A stretch of DNA of 64,000 nucleotides from Rhexocercosporidium sp. MPI-PUGE-AT-0058 (taxonomy: Eukaryota > Ascomycota > Leotiomycetes > Helotiales), in NCBI GenBank assembly GCA_020746875.1, contig JAGTJL010000048.1, forward strand, positions 1 to 64,000. The letters run 5' to 3'. Within the stretch, counting starts at the first letter, position 1. Each line of letters starts with the position of its first letter. Positions 1 through 10,176 of this stretch are shown here, piece after piece. A program made the translations under genes and the position numbers. Below the pieces are notes generated by a model. That model ran no database searches. It was given only the letters and a program-made list of their open reading frames with translations, and was not told the DNA's origin.

Positions 1-3000
1 AAAGGATATAAGGATTAATTCTTTAATAAAGGCTTCCTTAAGGTCTTAAAAGGCTGTTTTTATTTTATTATTTTAGTCGAAGTTTTTGTCTTTATATATT
101 AACTCCGTAAATAATACGGCGATTTTTAAGTAATTTCGAACGAATCGTTAATAAAAGTTAATAAATCTTAAAAAGAATTATACTTTTTTAATATTTATAA
201 GTTTAATTTATTTAATAATTATTTTAATTTTTTAAGAGTTTATAACTAGCCTTGTAATAATAATTATATATTTTAAAAAAGTGACTTCCTCTTTATGAAA
301 ATGGCACTTCTTAAGTCTTAAAAGTATTAAGAAGGCCTCTAGCTTCTTTAATATTATTATAACGTTTTTTACGTGTTATTCCTTTATTTTAAAATAAACT
401 AAAATATTATTTAAATAATATATATATATTACGTCTAAGTATTACTGTAAAATATTATTAATTAAACGCTAAAATATAGTAGGCGCGTTAGTTAGTCCAA
501 AAGGCATAACCGTATACTTATAATAACCGAAACGTGTGCGAAATATTATTTTTTCCTCTTCTCTCTTAATTATCCTTACGAGGTTATACGCGTTTTATAA
601 ATTTAATTAAGTGAAGATCTTAGCGTCGCTAAGTCTGTCGCGCAGCTCTTTAGCTAAGGGTAATATATAACGATCCTTTTTAATAACGTTATTTAATTAA
701 CGGTAGTCGATACACATTCTTTGTCTGCCGTTCTTTTTTATTATAAAGAAGACGTTACTTCTTTAAGGGGATTTAAACTCTCGAATAAAATCCCTTCGCT
801 AGGTTTTCATTAATATATTTCTTAATTATTATTAAATTTATAATTAAATATTCCCGTAGTAATTAAAATATTAGCTTTATGCCTTTAGCTAATTCAATCC
901 AATAATCGTAGTCCTAGTGTTTAGGCAAGGCGCTACTACTTAGTTCTTTTTTAAATAATGCCTTAAATCGTTTATATTTTAATAATATGTCGACCGTCGC
1001 GGGGCTCGTTACCTTATTTCCCGGCTCTTCCTTAAAGGTTACGCTTAACCCTCTTAAGCCTCTTATTGTTTTTTTATTTTAAAAATAGCCTTTATAATTA
1101 CTAAACTTTAACTTCTGCGTTTTCCAGTCGATCTTCGGGTTATAGAGTTATATTTATAATAATCTCAAGATAATATCGTATCTTTTAATCCGAGTTATAT
1201 TAAACTAAATGTATTTAAAGTGTCCGCCAATCCCTATATATAAAAGTTCCGTCTATATATTGATTAGGCCGTTCGCGGCAAGTCCTCCGTCGGCAAATAT
1301 TAATTAATATCCGTCCTTTTTGACTTTAATAAATAAGAAATATTAAATTATAATAATAAAAGATATAAAGTTCCTTTACGCTTTAAAATCTATTATAGCC
1401 CGTAATTTTACTCCTTTAATATTAACGTTAAAAGTTAAGTAATTACCTTTTCTTATAACTATAAGTGTACGCAAGTCCATCCCTTCGACGTAAACTTCTT
1501 TAGTTAATATATTTTCTTATTACCGATTTTCTAAATCTTCGTATAAAATGCGGTATAATTAATTTGTTTTTAAAAATATAAAGGGTCTAAAGGGTCTTTT
1601 ATAATAAGTTTTTAAGTCGTTTTATAAATTAATTTACATCCTGTTTCATAATATCTTTATAATAATTTCTTATACGTTTCTTACGTTTATTTGTGTCGTC
1701 GTTTATTAAAACGGTATCTTATTAACTAAAATTTATTAAATATAAGTTTGAAAAACACTATTCTCGACGTCCGCTATTTTTTAGGTAATATATAAATTGC
1801 TTTTAAAGATTACTTCGTATTTTTTATTTTATTGCGGCCCTTCGCGTAAAACAATTCTTAGTTTAACATAAATAACTCTTGTGTCGATATTCGTTTAATA
1901 CTTAATATTAAGAGCCTCGCGGGTAAAGTGTTTCTCCCGTTAAGTGACTCGCTAGACTTCGCGTTTTTAAGGTCCGGATAGCGCTGGCCCTAATAATATA
2001 GCGTTACTCCAGTATTATAAGTCCTCGCTCCTCTCGATATTAATCATGTCTTTTAGGCTTTATGCCCGGCGTATGGTTTTAAATACCTACTATTAAACGT
2101 ATTATTCGTCTTATTAAGTCCAGTCGTTAAACTTAAGTCCTATTATATATTAGCGGATATAATTATTATCCGTTTCGCTTTACTTATTGTTTTCTCCACC
2201 GCCGTCACCTTCAATTTAATTATTAATATAATTAGCGTTAAGCTCGTCTATCGTCATATAACGGTAAGTAGCGCTAACTTAAACTTCCTTTAAGGGGAGG
2301 AAAAGAGGTACGTTAGTTATATTATACGCCTTTTGCTTTATAAAGTTAATTTACTTTTTTTAACGCTTTTTTTACGGTATAAGCTTATTATATATCTTAA
2401 TAGGTTATATTTATAATATAACTTCTTCTTACGTCGCTCGTTTATAACTTCCTTTAATAGCTTTCCTTATTATATTTTATCTTTTTCCTTTTTATAAGTA
2501 ACGTCGCATTCTATAAGGTCCGACTATCGGTTATCCTTAAGGTTATTATGTCGTCGACGTCCCTCGTTTTATTAATAGCTAGACTGCTTTTAGCCCCTTC
2601 TTACGTATGTTTATTATTCGCGTTTAAACTCGTGCAGGCGGTTATTAATTTAGACGGTTTATTTAATAAGGGTAAGAATATCTTTTACTTAAGGGTTAAT
2701 CTTAATAAGTTTTAATTGAATATAGTCTTTAAGCCTTTGTTAATAATAGCTAATAAGTAATTAAGAGTTTTAGCTAGTCTTATTAACGTGCTTTTAGAAT
2801 TCCGTGGCGTAAGCTATTATATTATTAACTTACTTTAAGTTATATAAATAAATTTCTGCTGTTTTTATTTTATTAATATCGCTGAATATTTGCCGAATTT
2901 CCTTTTTAAATCCTCTTTAAGTCTTAAATATAATTTATATAGCGAATATAGCCTCATAAATATCTTTATTTTCGAAGTAATCTTTAAGGAACGGCTTAAT

Positions 3001-3373
3001 CTATCGCATAGCCTTGCTTTTAAGGTATAATACTGTCTAGAGGGCGTAGCTCTCGCTAATAGAGAACTTATTGTTATTAAAGTATTAATAAAGTTCTACT
3101 TAAAGAATAAAAGTCTTTAAGTCCTTTCGGTTTCTTTAAAAGATATTAAAAAGCTTAGCTTTTAAAGTTTTTTTTAAATTTATACGTTAAGTAGTCTTAG
3201 GCATCGAGCATCTCCTTATCTTCGCTTTCTTCGCGGTCTTTCCCCTTAAGAGTAAATATAAATGACGCAAGTATACCGATAATACTGCCTTGTAGGCTGA
3301 GTACTTAGCCTTTAGTTAAGGGAGTTAATATAATATACGTAAGTCGGTACTTTTAACGAGAAAGTGCTTAAAG
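1..3373 (-). mobile_element. RIPed Ty3/gypsy retrotransposon (family C), gag-pol region, 3' end outside window
   Basis: Read on the minus strand, the segment near 790-620 gives a decayed reverse transcriptase motif (KKNGRQRMCIDYRQLN), followed at about 510-480 by MPFGLTNAP and at about 417-406 by YLNN, where family members have the catalytic YLDD. These are classic Ty3/gypsy RT blocks. Sequence left of that (about 110-1) corresponds to the RNase H entry region. Protease and gag would lie to the right, about 1.2-3.3 kb, but are too degraded to delimit. Both catalytic Asp codons have become Asn by G-to-A change and stops are frequent, so the copy is dead. The block has very few CpA/TpG dinucleotides, as expected after RIP. 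The element continues beyond position 1. Confidence 0.85.
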
Positions 3374-3555
3374 TATTATAGTCCGTATATTTACTTAGTG
3401 TAAATACGGTAGGTTATATTAATCTTAATAATCGAGAAGTAAGTATATTACGTATAATAAAATAAATAATAACTAATATAATTAAAATACTATTTTTAAT
3501 TAAGTATAAAGCTCTTATTTAATAGCAGACGTATTAATCTTATATAAAACCTTCA
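3374..3555 (-). repeat. RIPed LTR of family C (5' LTR of the minus-strand element)
   Basis: This stretch aligns along its whole length to the undamaged solo LTR at 8174-8361. Differences are almost all C-to-T or G-to-A. It sits just upstream of the gag side of the minus-strand gypsy element, where a 5' LTR is expected. The TATATAA-like box in the intact copy, read on the minus strand, supports this orientation. Confidence 0.75.
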
Positions 3556-4479
3556 TTCCTTTTAAGACCGCTAAAACCGTTAAACCTTTAGCGGTCTACC
3601 GGTCTTAGCGGTCGTTACGTGAAAAGGTCGCGTAATTTAGGGGCCTATCTGCCTTTTAGTCGTTTATTAATAATAATATTTATATAATATATGACTTATA
3701 AAATCCTAAGTATTAAGGTCTTTTAAAGAGACGTTTCTAAAAGCGATACTCTCTTAATATATTTCTCCCGGAATCTTTACCCTCTTAAGCCTACGGTCCT
3801 GAGTATTATATTGTCCCGGGGTCCAGTGTCACGGGACGCGGGGCGTTCGTAACAGCATTATATGTGACTTAATTAGGTTCTGCTATTATAAACCGCCTTT
3901 AAAAGAATAACTGTTTTCTTCTGATTCTTAAAGCTGAAAGAATAATAATTAATTACTTTAATTCAATTATAACTGCTCATAGTGCTTTAATCCACTTCTA
4001 TACCATAATATCTTTATTTAATAAGTCCTTAATCCTTAATAAGCTTGATTAATTTTTAGTAATAAATACTTACGATAGAGATAGTTCCTCCTGCTGCGAT
4101 TATCGCGGTAATATCGGCCTTTATAGCAGTTGGCGGGGTAAATGGATTTGCGGTCGATTTTAAGAGACTTCTTACTGGCGTAGTCGCCCCTTCTTAATTT
4201 CGGCATTTATATTTCAAAACTAGAAAGGTAATAGTTTCGGAAACGGTATAACTTAATATATTGTATTATGATCTCTGGTATCCTTCGGTTACTAGCGCGT
4301 ATATTAATATTAGTGATTGTAAGAATTCCGTATATATTATATTAATTATTAATTTAAGTTCAGATTATTAAATTCGGATTATTATGCGGAAAGATATTAT
4401 TAGTCTTCGGTTCTTATAAACCTGAGATAGATAAGCGATAGTCTCGGCTATTTAATTAGCTTATTACACCTTGTATTTA
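3556..4479. other. AT-rich RIPed intergenic or unidentified repeat DNA
   Basis: No protein motif was recognised on either strand. A GC-richer patch at about 3815-3850 contains TGTCACGGGACGCGGGG, which could be the start of another LTR, but no partner was found in the window. RIP-type composition throughout suggests old repeat sequence. Confidence 0.5.
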
Positions 4480-4779
4480 TTATTTAATATCCGGGCGGTA
4501 CGTTCGCGGAAATCCCGCAGTCAGAGTTAATGTTAGCTTTAAAGGCATACGATAAGGCCGTATGCAAGTTTCGCTCAAAGGGGTCTTAGACGTGCCGTAT
4601 ATGAGTCCTACCCCCATTAACTTATTAACCTCGTCAATTATAAGGCGTGGGGATTGCTGCAGAACAGAACCTCTCTTCGTACGTAGCCTCCCCTCCAAAC
4701 CCGTAGCAAACATACATACACCCACCAACCAAGATAGACGACGCTTTTACTGGCCCAGCGCTTTAGAGTATCCTCGCGC
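4480..4779. promoter_or_regulatory. Upstream region of the P450 pseudogene
   Basis: Composition returns to near normal GC for about 150 bp (4640-4790), including a C/A-rich stretch, before the start of the P450 frame at 4780. This is the likely former promoter and 5' leader. No specific binding site can be claimed. Confidence 0.35.
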
Positions 4780-6495
4780 ATGTTGGAAATTACGCTTCTG
4801 GCCTCAAATATCGATTTTATTATATTAGGGTTGGGGCTCGGACTCGAGAGCTATTACCTTAGCATCTCTAAGGTAGTGATTTACGTTATAATACTTATCA
4901 CGTCCTATATCGCTTATATTATCGTCCACCGTCTCTTTTTGCACCCGCTCGCTCAAATCCCAGGCCCTAAGCTTATAGCCCTTACTTTCCTTTATTAAAT
5001 TTATTATAGCTTTAAAAATAACAGTCGCTTTTATAAGCGAGTCGGATTCTTGCACGAGAAATACAGTCTTATTATACGTATTATTCTTAACGAAATCTCC
5101 TTAAGTAATCTCGAGAATTATAAGACGATATATTATATTAAATCGAAGTACGAAAAGGATCTTAAATATTACGATATTTTTAATATAGAATATACTTCTT
5201 TCGTTTCCTATTTTAACGAATTACACCGTATCCGTCGCGGGCTATTAAATAAGTTCTTTTCGCGAGTTATAATATTAAAATTGCAAAGTATTATATAAGA
5301 GAAGGCCAATAAGTTATATATATTATTTACGAAGAATTTAAAAGCGGGAGAAATACTAAATATTTATTACGAATACCGTGCTATATCGATTGATATTATC
5401 ACGGAATATATATTTAACAAGTGCTATAATCTTCTTAATATCTTAGATTTGGGCACTAATTTCTTCGAGCTAATTAAAAGTATTAGCCTTACGCTATGGG
5501 TTTTCTAGTAGTAGCCGGAGCTGAGAATCTTAAACAGTCTTCCCTTATAAATGTTAAAAAAAATAAGTCCACCTCTTGCGCAGATCTTGAACTTGTAAGA
5601 AGTATGTCTTCCCCTAAACTTCCTTATGATTCCATTTGCTGATGAGAATTATAGTACGCCAAATAATAAATCCTTATTATTAAAGCCAATATCGAGGCCA
5701 GCCGGGTTAATAATAAAACGCGTATAATAATCTTTTACGAATTGCTAACGCTAAATTCCGGAAAAGGCTAGATCTTTCCAATTTTAAATTAGATTAAATA
5801 TAAAACTTATAATATCTTAGTAGTAATAGTTAATATAACGGATCATAAGTTGACGACAGAAGTATACGAAGTAATTAAGAACCTTAAGATCTACGTAAAG
5901 CTTACGGCAAAATTAAAGATTATATTTCCGGATCTACACGCTAAAATAAATCTAATTATTTTAGAACGCCTTTTATATTTAATTAGCGTCGTAAACGAAT
6001 CCCTCCGCTTCTCTTTCGGTGTCATCTCCCGCCTCCCGCGTATAATCCTCGTAAGCGGCGCTAAGTTTAAAAGCTATATTATCCCTGCCGGCTTCACCGT
6101 TTCAATATCCTCCTAGGTCTTGCATTAGAACGAAGATTATTTTCCTTATACTTAGGAGTTCATTCCTAAACGATAAGCGCTAACTGGCGATAAGCAAAAG
6201 ATATAGAAAGCGTTTATGGCGTTTGGGAAAGGGAGTAGGATATATATTAGAATGCCGTAAGTTCATTGCATTAAGCCCTTAGGACTTATTTAAGATAGTT
6301 TAGGAGTGAAGCTAATTACATAAGCTTGCCTTTTATGAAATATACGTGACTTTAAGGTTGATCTTCCGAAGATTCGAGCACTTAAAAGGGAATGAACTAA
6401 GTGGATACGATTTGTTATATAATGATTTCTTTGCTAGTTATCGGCCGATAGATGCTATCAAGTTTTATATTATTAAGCAAGGTTTAAAAGGATAA
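4780..6495 (+). pseudogene. Cytochrome P450 monooxygenase, inactivated by RIP
   Basis: The frame opens with a hydrophobic membrane anchor followed by HRLFLHPLAQIPGPKLIAL, the hinge and proline-rich start of fungal microsomal P450s. It continues with HEKYSLIIRIILNEI and LHRIRRGLLNKFFSR (about 5050-5270). Near 5990-6050 come the ExxR helix (ESLR) and SRLPRI, and near 6090-6170 the blocks IIPAGF and EFIPKR. The heme-binding loop at 6222-6251 reads FGKGSRIYIR: the thiolate Cys is Tyr (TAT at 6243-6245) and the following Gly is Arg, both G-to-A transitions. The C-terminal LRLIFRRFE block is readable to a stop at 6493-6495. Many in-frame stops lie between. In family terms it would be an ER-anchored oxygenase, possibly of secondary metabolism; the substrate cannot be inferred. 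The last ~150 bp are much less mutated, so the RIP tract ends inside the gene's 3' end. Confidence 0.88.
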
Positions 6496-7084
6496 AGTAC
6501 ACGGGATAAGAAGTGCAGAATAAATATGATTTAATACTTAGCAGTTAGTGTGCGAGCTATAAATTGGAATGAATTAGAAGGAATTAGAATAAATAATGAA
6601 TTTAAAGCAAATATTCAGCAGACAAATTCAAACTCCCTGGCCTCTAATTCATTATATTCAAGGCTATTTGAAACTGCTGCCAAGACGATAGTTCTGAATC
6701 CCCCTCCAATCTCTCCCAACTTCCTCCTGCAGATCGATTTGGGTAGTAGGGAGGTCGATGAAGCTGAGAGGGTGGTTTTGTTTTGGACCAGTGAGTTGAG
6801 TCAACTAGGGGGGGTGGAGAGGGACATTGATATAGCTAGAGAGGGTATCTTTTCCCTACGGTGAGCTGATGTTTATTGGGTGGTTGTGGTTCTGGCTGGC
6901 GCTTTTCAAGTAGCCGGAAAGTGTGGTTGGCTTCGACCGAGGAGCTGATGTTTCTCTAGTGATTCTGGGGTGGGGGAAGGTGGTGGGACGATGTCGAGGG
7001 TGAGGTTTTAGGGGAACTTTGACATGGTTGGGAGATGTAATAGTAAAAATTTTAAAGATATGATGAGGACGATGGTTTGGGAGT
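6496..7084. other. Normal-GC intergenic region, no gene recognised
   Basis: Composition is ordinary. One open frame of 104 codons (6550-6864, +) has no recognisable motif, no homologous copy in the window and no coding-like character that I can defend, so it is left unannotated. The region lies between the P450 relic and the duplicated module starting near 7085. Confidence 0.4.
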
Positions 7085-7288
7085 AATTGTTTCAGTCCCT
7101 TAAACCATTGTCCCCAAATCTATTGTCCCTTAATCCATTGCCCCTAGCTAAGCGCAACGAAGCCGTCTAAAGTCCAAGTTCCGTCTTTGCTCGTCTTGGC
7201 AAAGCTATATATATACATCACGTAACACATCAGAACTCTCTCATCAGCTCGTTCATTTATTGAGCTTGCAGTGTAGGCGGATCTCTAG
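7085..7288. repeat. Left part of a duplicated module; short CATTGTCCC minisatellite and gene leader
   Basis: The reverse complement of this segment aligns to 27986-28200, which is the same sequence after RIP. At 7093-7142 it carries three degenerate units of a short repeat (TTAAACCATTGTCCCC type). It then has a TATATATATA run at about 7207-7215 and about 50 bp to CTAG at 7285-7288. CTAG at 7285-7288 marks the point where the second copy was interrupted by retroelement A. The TATA-like run lies about 185 bp upstream of the likely start of the gene at 7394, so it may be that gene's core promoter. Confidence 0.7.
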
Positions 7289-7393
7289 TTTGGTGGCTGG
7301 CCTTGGCATGACGGAACGGAGCACCACCAAAATTGCCAGTTCCTTAAAACCCCAACGGTGTCCACTTGCTTCTCTCTACACACGTCCATCGCC

Positions 7394-7948
7394 ATGGGAG
7401 ATAATGTCACCAGAAATTGTACTCCAAAGAATCAACTCCAGACGCTTCTTCAAACCTGGACATATATAACAGAAGTCCTTATTACTAATGGATACTCTGC
7501 ATACCTGCTCAAGGAATTCTCTAGTATCGCCAGTGGACAGGTCGACCAAGCCCTTGTGAATGGCCTCGCAACTTCTACGGCACCATCAATCGCTGAAACC
7601 GCCCGGTCTGAAAGACTGCATATTGCCGCGAATCTCTCGTTGATAACTAACCACCAAACATGTGACGATGCCAGCTCTCTGAGCCTTAGGGATAGAAATG
7701 TCGCTGCTGGCAGCGATGATTGTCAGCCTGCTAATGTTTACAGCAAATGGATAAGCAGATCAAGTATGGAGGATGGCGCAGATACGGTAACAGACAATGG
7801 GGTTGAAGACGAAATCGACTATTCCGATGTTGACGACCCGTCCGGAGTTCCACCTTTTCTTGTCTCTGACAGTGCCTGTCTTTCGCAATACTTTGGATTC
7901 GATGTAATACATGCAATGCTGATCCTTCATCTTTATCAAGCGTCTTGA
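7394..7948 (+). CDS. Hypothetical protein, multicopy in this genome; 3' end probably replaced
   Basis: I do not recognise the family. The frame is open upstream to 7358; the ATG at 7394 is preferred because it sits in a good eukaryotic context (GCCATGG), giving about 184 residues. The product is Ser/Asp-rich, with an acidic tract (EDEIDYSDVDDPSG) near residues 140-153 and no signal peptide or membrane segment. A second, heavily RIPed copy lies on the minus strand at 11656-11033. It aligns from about 7289 to about 7890 and then diverges, so the last ~20 residues here come from sequence not shared with the other copy. The original protein was probably longer. Sequence from 7949 to 8173 shows no clear gene. 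Expression is unproven. Confidence 0.5.
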   Translation: MGDNVTRNCTPKNQLQTLLQTWTYITEVLITNGYSAYLLKEFSSIASGQVDQALVNGLATSTAPSIAETARSERLHIAANLSLITNHQTCDDASSLSLRDRNVAAGSDDCQPANVYSKWISRSSMEDGADTVTDNGVEDEIDYSDVDDPSGVPPFLVSDSACLSQYFGFDVIHAMLILHLYQAS

Positions 7949-8173
7949 AATTCTGTCTCTCGCACCAGGATAACTCATTATCCCTTTCCATGCAACGAGA
8001 TGTCGTTGGCCAAGCTCGACAGTCAATCAGCGATGCCCACGCTCCAGTCCTTTTGATGGAGTGGAGAACATCCAGCCGCCGTGGATTCCATCCCCCCACC
8101 ATCCATGCTACTAGAGTTGCGCTCAGACATGAAATGGCTGATATTTCGGCCATGTACGAAGTAGATGGTAAAG

Positions 8174-8361
8174 TGTAACGGTCGTGTATTTACTCGGTGT
8201 AGATACAGGAGGCTGTTGGTTGATCTCAATGATCGAGAAGTAGGTGTATCACGTACGGGGTCTGACAGTTACTAAGTATGGGTAAAGATACTATTTGAAG
8301 TTGAGCACGAAGCTCCTATCTAGTGGCAGACGTGCCAGTCTTATATAGGACCTTCGTAACA
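8174..8361 (-). mobile_element. Solo LTR of gypsy family C, intact, with 5-bp target duplication
   Basis: The 188-bp element begins TGTAACGG and ends TCGTAACA (short inverted ends TGTTAC/GTAACA) and is flanked on both sides by TAAAG (8169-8173 and 8362-8366), a perfect 5-bp target-site duplication. Read on the minus strand it contains TATATAAGAC as a TATA-like box. It aligns end to end with the RIPed LTR at 3374-3555 but has no sign of RIP itself. A solo LTR forms by recombination between the two LTRs of a full element, so a complete copy once stood here. Confidence 0.85.
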
Positions 8362-8465
8362 TAAAGTTGTCGGAGGAGCTCTCAAACGTCCCTCCCGTAC
8401 CCGGACTGAGCCTAAATACTGAGATTCAGCCCACAGATTGATCGAGCGAAAATGATTGGACTCTG

Positions 8466-9347
8466 TTATAGACTCGTCGGAAGGCCGCGGTCCTCCTCAC
8501 TGCAGAGTGTATTTCTTCCCCCTGCAAAATCCACCATCTTTCGAAGAACTGCAAGTTCTAGCTTGATTTTGATACTGTACACCAACGTTTTGACCATCAC
8601 CTGGGCCACCCGTTTGTGCCTGTATTGAAGGGCGATGAGACAGCAGTCCATTAGGACAAAGACGAAGTTGATAAAAAGCAGCTGTAACAATATAATCCGG
8701 CTTTGACGGTGGATGATGATCCTTGCTAGCCGAGCTGTCTCCCTGATGTAGATTGCAGAGATGATGAACTCTTGGATGCCGAATCCCGTTACTTGTATGG
8801 GTTCCATGATATTGATGCCATTTGTGAATGCTTCAGGTGCAGTGGCGCTAGATGAACCGTAGGCGAGCACTGACGTGGGGATGAGGAAGATAATGGCAGT
8901 GGTTATGATCATCCATAAGACACCACGTATGACTTTCTCGTTCGTAAGAACCAGGTGCAACCGAGACCAGAGGACAAGGCTCTGACAAACTATAAAGAGC
9001 CACCACCCGATGATAGCTAGGCTGAGATATACCCAATTGAACGGGGGAGTTTTGAAGAATAGCAACAATTGGCCAATGGTAGAAATGATAATGCCGATTG
9101 CAGCGATAAGGAGAGACCAAAAATAGGCTCCACGATATCTCTTGAAGGTAAAAAATATGACAAAAATAACTTCCAGTGAGTTCCACAAAGAAATGGTCAC
9201 TAAAGCATCAAAGGCCAGAATGGTGGTGCTGGTGGCGTTCTTGAAAAACTGATCAGATTCGGACCACATGACAGCTGAAGGGTTGCTTGAGACTAACACA
9301 AGATCAGATGATGGTTTGGGAAGAAGCAAGTAATCCTTCGTGCTCAC
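8466..9347 (-). CDS. Multi-pass integral membrane protein, DUF7703-like
   Basis: An uninterrupted 293-residue frame. About seven hydrophobic segments can be seen at roughly residues 40-68, 74-98, 104-129, 144-165, 186-203, 220-240 and 248-264. The block LEVIFVIFFTFKRYRGAYFW after the first segment, and the general layout, match a fungal-specific family of seven-helix proteins annotated as DUF7703. Its function is unknown; it acts in a membrane, which one is not shown. No intron is needed. Met1 at 9347 gives a short soluble N-terminus; Met27 is an alternative start. There is no in-frame stop and base composition is normal, so I take it as the best-preserved single-exon gene of the window. The solo LTR at 8174-8361 lies about 100 bp beyond its stop codon, in or near the 3' UTR. 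Confidence 0.8.
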   Translation of the reverse strand: MSTKDYLLLPKPSSDLVLVSSNPSAVMWSESDQFFKNATSTTILAFDALVTISLWNSLEVIFVIFFTFKRYRGAYFWSLLIAAIGIIISTIGQLLLFFKTPPFNWVYLSLAIIGWWLFIVCQSLVLWSRLHLVLTNEKVIRGVLWMIITTAIIFLIPTSVLAYGSSSATAPEAFTNGINIMEPIQVTGFGIQEFIISAIYIRETARLARIIIHRQSRIILLQLLFINFVFVLMDCCLIALQYRHKRVAQVMVKTLVYSIKIKLELAVLRKMVDFAGGRNTLCSEEDRGLPTSL

Positions 9348-9990
9348 CGAGGAAACAGAGACTGGAGATGGCCGCAGAGGAAAGTAGATATAAAAAGTTG
9401 TTGTCGTGGTCCCTCAGTTGAAATAGGGGGCCAAGTTTTAAGGGGCGACACTTGAATAAGCGAGCTCCTCCAAAAATGCAATTAGCTAAGGGCAACTGCC
9501 AATTCAAAATTGTTATATTATTCTGTCTCAAGATACGGGGGTTTAGTACTAATCTCATTGGTTGATTATGTCATACACGGAACTGACTCGTACGATGAGA
9601 TGCTTGTGGCTTGACCCCAGCCGCCCTCACAAACTGTATGACAAGGAACCTTGTCCCTTCGTAGTAAACCCAGCTGCATATTAGTCACTAGCTCTTGAGC
9701 TTGAAGCTCTTCTCCGACCCAATCAGCTAGACGCTAGTGAGTGAGATTGAACTTTGTGGACGTTGCAAGGCGGGACAAGTGCCTTGCACATGCTTTTGCG
9801 GAATTCCACCAGAGGTGCAATGCCAGGAAAGAGCGCCACAACTTTTGATGCTAGATCCCAAGACCTGGATAGAAGTTGTTTGTAATAAGATTGAGATCCT
9901 TTTCCTCTCCCCCCTCTCCTTGATCGAGTCAGATTCCTCGACAGCGGGATTACCCTATTCTATTAGTAAAGATGTAATTTCAGATGTTAA
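9348..9990. promoter_or_regulatory. Upstream region of the DUF7703-like gene and intergenic DNA
   Basis: Normal GC. It contains the promoter of the minus-strand gene ending at 9347; TATATC at about 9387 on the opposite strand is a weak TATA candidate. A 92-codon plus-strand frame at 9737-10015 is Cys-rich at its start but runs into the 62-bp tandem repeats and is not supported as a gene. Confidence 0.35.
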
Positions 9991-10176
9991 GCCACACAAA
10001 AAACAACTATGCTGATGTTAGCCTTTGTTCAAGATGATAGGGGCAGGCGAAAGCCACACAAAAAACAACTATGCTGATGTTAGCCTTTGTTCAAGATGAT
10101 AGGGGCAGGCGAAAGCCACACAAAAAACAATTATGCTGATGTTAGCCTTTGTTCAAGATGATAGGGGCAGGCGGAA
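9991..10176. repeat. Tandem repeat, three units of 62 bp
   Basis: Units lie at 9991-10052, 10053-10114 and 10115-10176. The first two are identical and the third differs by two transitions. A fourth partial unit starts at 10177 (GCCATACGAAGACC) and decays within about 20 bp. Each unit starts GCCACACAAAAAACAACTAT. The array is very young or is kept homogeneous, and shows only one possible RIP-type change (CAACTA to CAATTA). Confidence 0.95.

Noticed and set aside
6550..6864. 104-codon open frame on the plus strand.
   Set aside because: No motif, no homologous copy, and no start context or promoter that can be defended; open frames of this length are expected by chance in GC-normal DNA.
7731..8153. 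140-codon minus-strand frame overlapping the hypothetical gene.
   Set aside because: It overlaps the conserved module copy antisense and spans the breakpoint near 7890; nothing recognisable.
9737..10015. 92-codon frame with a CGRCKAG..CTCFCG cysteine cluster.
   Set aside because: It runs into the 62-bp tandem repeats and has no other coding features; the Cys cluster is short and unlike a known finger.
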